Shown here in pieces: positions 63,587-64,000 of a stretch of DNA of 64,000 bases. Source of the stretch: Aneurinibacillus uraniidurans (lineage in GTDB: Bacteria > Bacillota > Bacilli > Aneurinibacillales > Aneurinibacillaceae). The position numbers were made by a program, and so were the translations under genes. Position 1 is the stretch's first letter. Each line of letters starts with the position of its first letter. Below the pieces are notes generated by a model. That model was given only the letters and a program-made list of their open reading frames with translations, ran no database searches and was not told the origin of the DNA. The stretch lies in the NCBI RefSeq assembly GCF_028471905.1, contig NZ_CP116902.1, forward strand, positions 532,501 to 596,500, read 5' to 3'.

Positions 63587-64000
63587 TTATGAGACGATAA
63601 GAACCGTTGTGCCGAGTGGAATGTTGCGGAACAGCCATTCCACGTCTTTGTTCTGCATGCGGATGCAGCCCTGGCTTACATGATAACCGATGCTATATGG
63701 ATTATTCGTGCCGTGGATGCCGTATTTATAGCCGCCAGTGTTTGAGACATTTAATCCAAGCCAGCGCGTTCCCAGTGGATTCTGTTCGCTGCCTCCGGGA
63801 ATGTTTTTCGGCACGTACCAAGGGTTTTTGACTTTAGTAATGATACGGAATTCACCCTCTGGTGTTAATGTTCTATTCTTGCCGGTAGCGACCGGGAAAT
63901 AATAAATCGGATGATCATTTAGAAAAACGGTAAGTCGATTTGTCGTTTTGTTGATCTCGATGTGTACATCATCTTCTACCGCAAATGCTGTACCAGATCC
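63587..64000 (-). CDS. L,D-transpeptidase (YkuD fold), 5' part beyond the window
   Basis: The last 137 codons of a minus-strand gene that continues past the window edge. The YkuD domain is present: IEINKTTNRLTVFLND, TPEGEFRIITKV, YGIHGTNNPYSIG and the catalytic SQGCIRMQNKDV. It is longer than the short enzyme at 52198, so an N-terminal domain (LysM or signal) may lie outside the window. Function as for other YkuD enzymes: peptidoglycan crosslinking. Confidence 0.88.
   Translation of the reverse strand, partial: GSGTAFAVEDDVHIEINKTTNRLTVFLNDHPIYYFPVATGKNRTLTPEGEFRIITKVKNPWYVPKNIPGGSEQNPLGTRWLGLNVSNTGGYKYGIHGTNNPYSIGYHVSQGCIRMQNKDVEWLFRNIPLGTTVLIVS

Overview
This window comes from a spore-forming, S-layer-bearing Gram-positive of the Bacillales. 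The evidence is the low-to-moderate GC content, AGGAGG ribosome sites with many TTG/GTG starts, the SigI/RsgI pair, YunB, GlpP-type antitermination, the SufCDSUB operon, c-di-AMP (ydaO-type) riboswitches and a large SLH-domain protein. The mix fits an Aneurinibacillus/Brevibacillus-like member of the Paenibacillaceae; that placement is inference.

Layout. 1-1626: a dense run of 18 tRNA genes, the first cut by the window edge, probably the tail of an rRNA-tRNA operon. 1.8-13.7 kb: a rearranged accessory surface locus. It holds phage-tail-collar (MdpB-like) proteins, three GNAT acetyltransferases that sit beside them, and a 2005-residue exported SLH protein with two sets of near-identical internal repeats. 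It also holds several decaying relatives: a collar gene with a stop and a frameshift, a secreted-protein gene with stops, an IS630-type transposase fragment and an orphan SLH 3' end. 13.9-37.2 kb: core metabolism and signalling. Genes include thioredoxin-like/gcvH, glpP-glpF-glpK-glpD with catabolite and antitermination control, sigI-rsgI, sufCDSUB, a yun-like group, an HD-GYP protein and a two-domain ThyX-like protein. A partner-switching set (PAS-PP2C, HATPase, chemoreceptor, STAS) and an AbrB-family permease follow. 37.2-44.8 kb: a c-di-AMP/potassium zone with three ydaO-type riboswitches, serving an NlpC/P60 hydrolase, kdpFABC plus a kinase-less KdpD, and a DUF2294 gene. 44.9-56.9 kb: YunB, a nosD-nosL-nosY-nosF set with no nosZ in view, pdp, a nitronate-monooxygenase-like gene, an L,D-transpeptidase, a 6S-like structured RNA candidate, a divergent EamA/MocR pair and an FAD oxidoreductase. 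57.2-64 kb: a more AT-rich accessory segment of small regulators, secreted or lipoprotein genes and a HAD phosphatase, studded with copies of two hairpin repeat families. It ends in a partial second L,D-transpeptidase.

How genes work together. The glp genes form one glycerol-use regulon: GlpP probably acts on similar 5' leaders of glpFK and glpD, and a cre site overlaps the glpF -35. SufC/D/S/U/B build Fe-S clusters. The kdp operon appears to be controlled by c-di-AMP at RNA level (a leader with a terminator) and perhaps at protein level (KdpD with its universal-stress-like domain but no kinase). The PP2C/HATPase/STAS genes look like an anti-sigma-type partner switch built around a methyl-accepting receptor, with no target seen nearby. 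In the 60-62.6 kb part three separate genes share a promoter layout with a TGTCGAA (Spo0A-box-like) motif 85-91 bases before the start codon.
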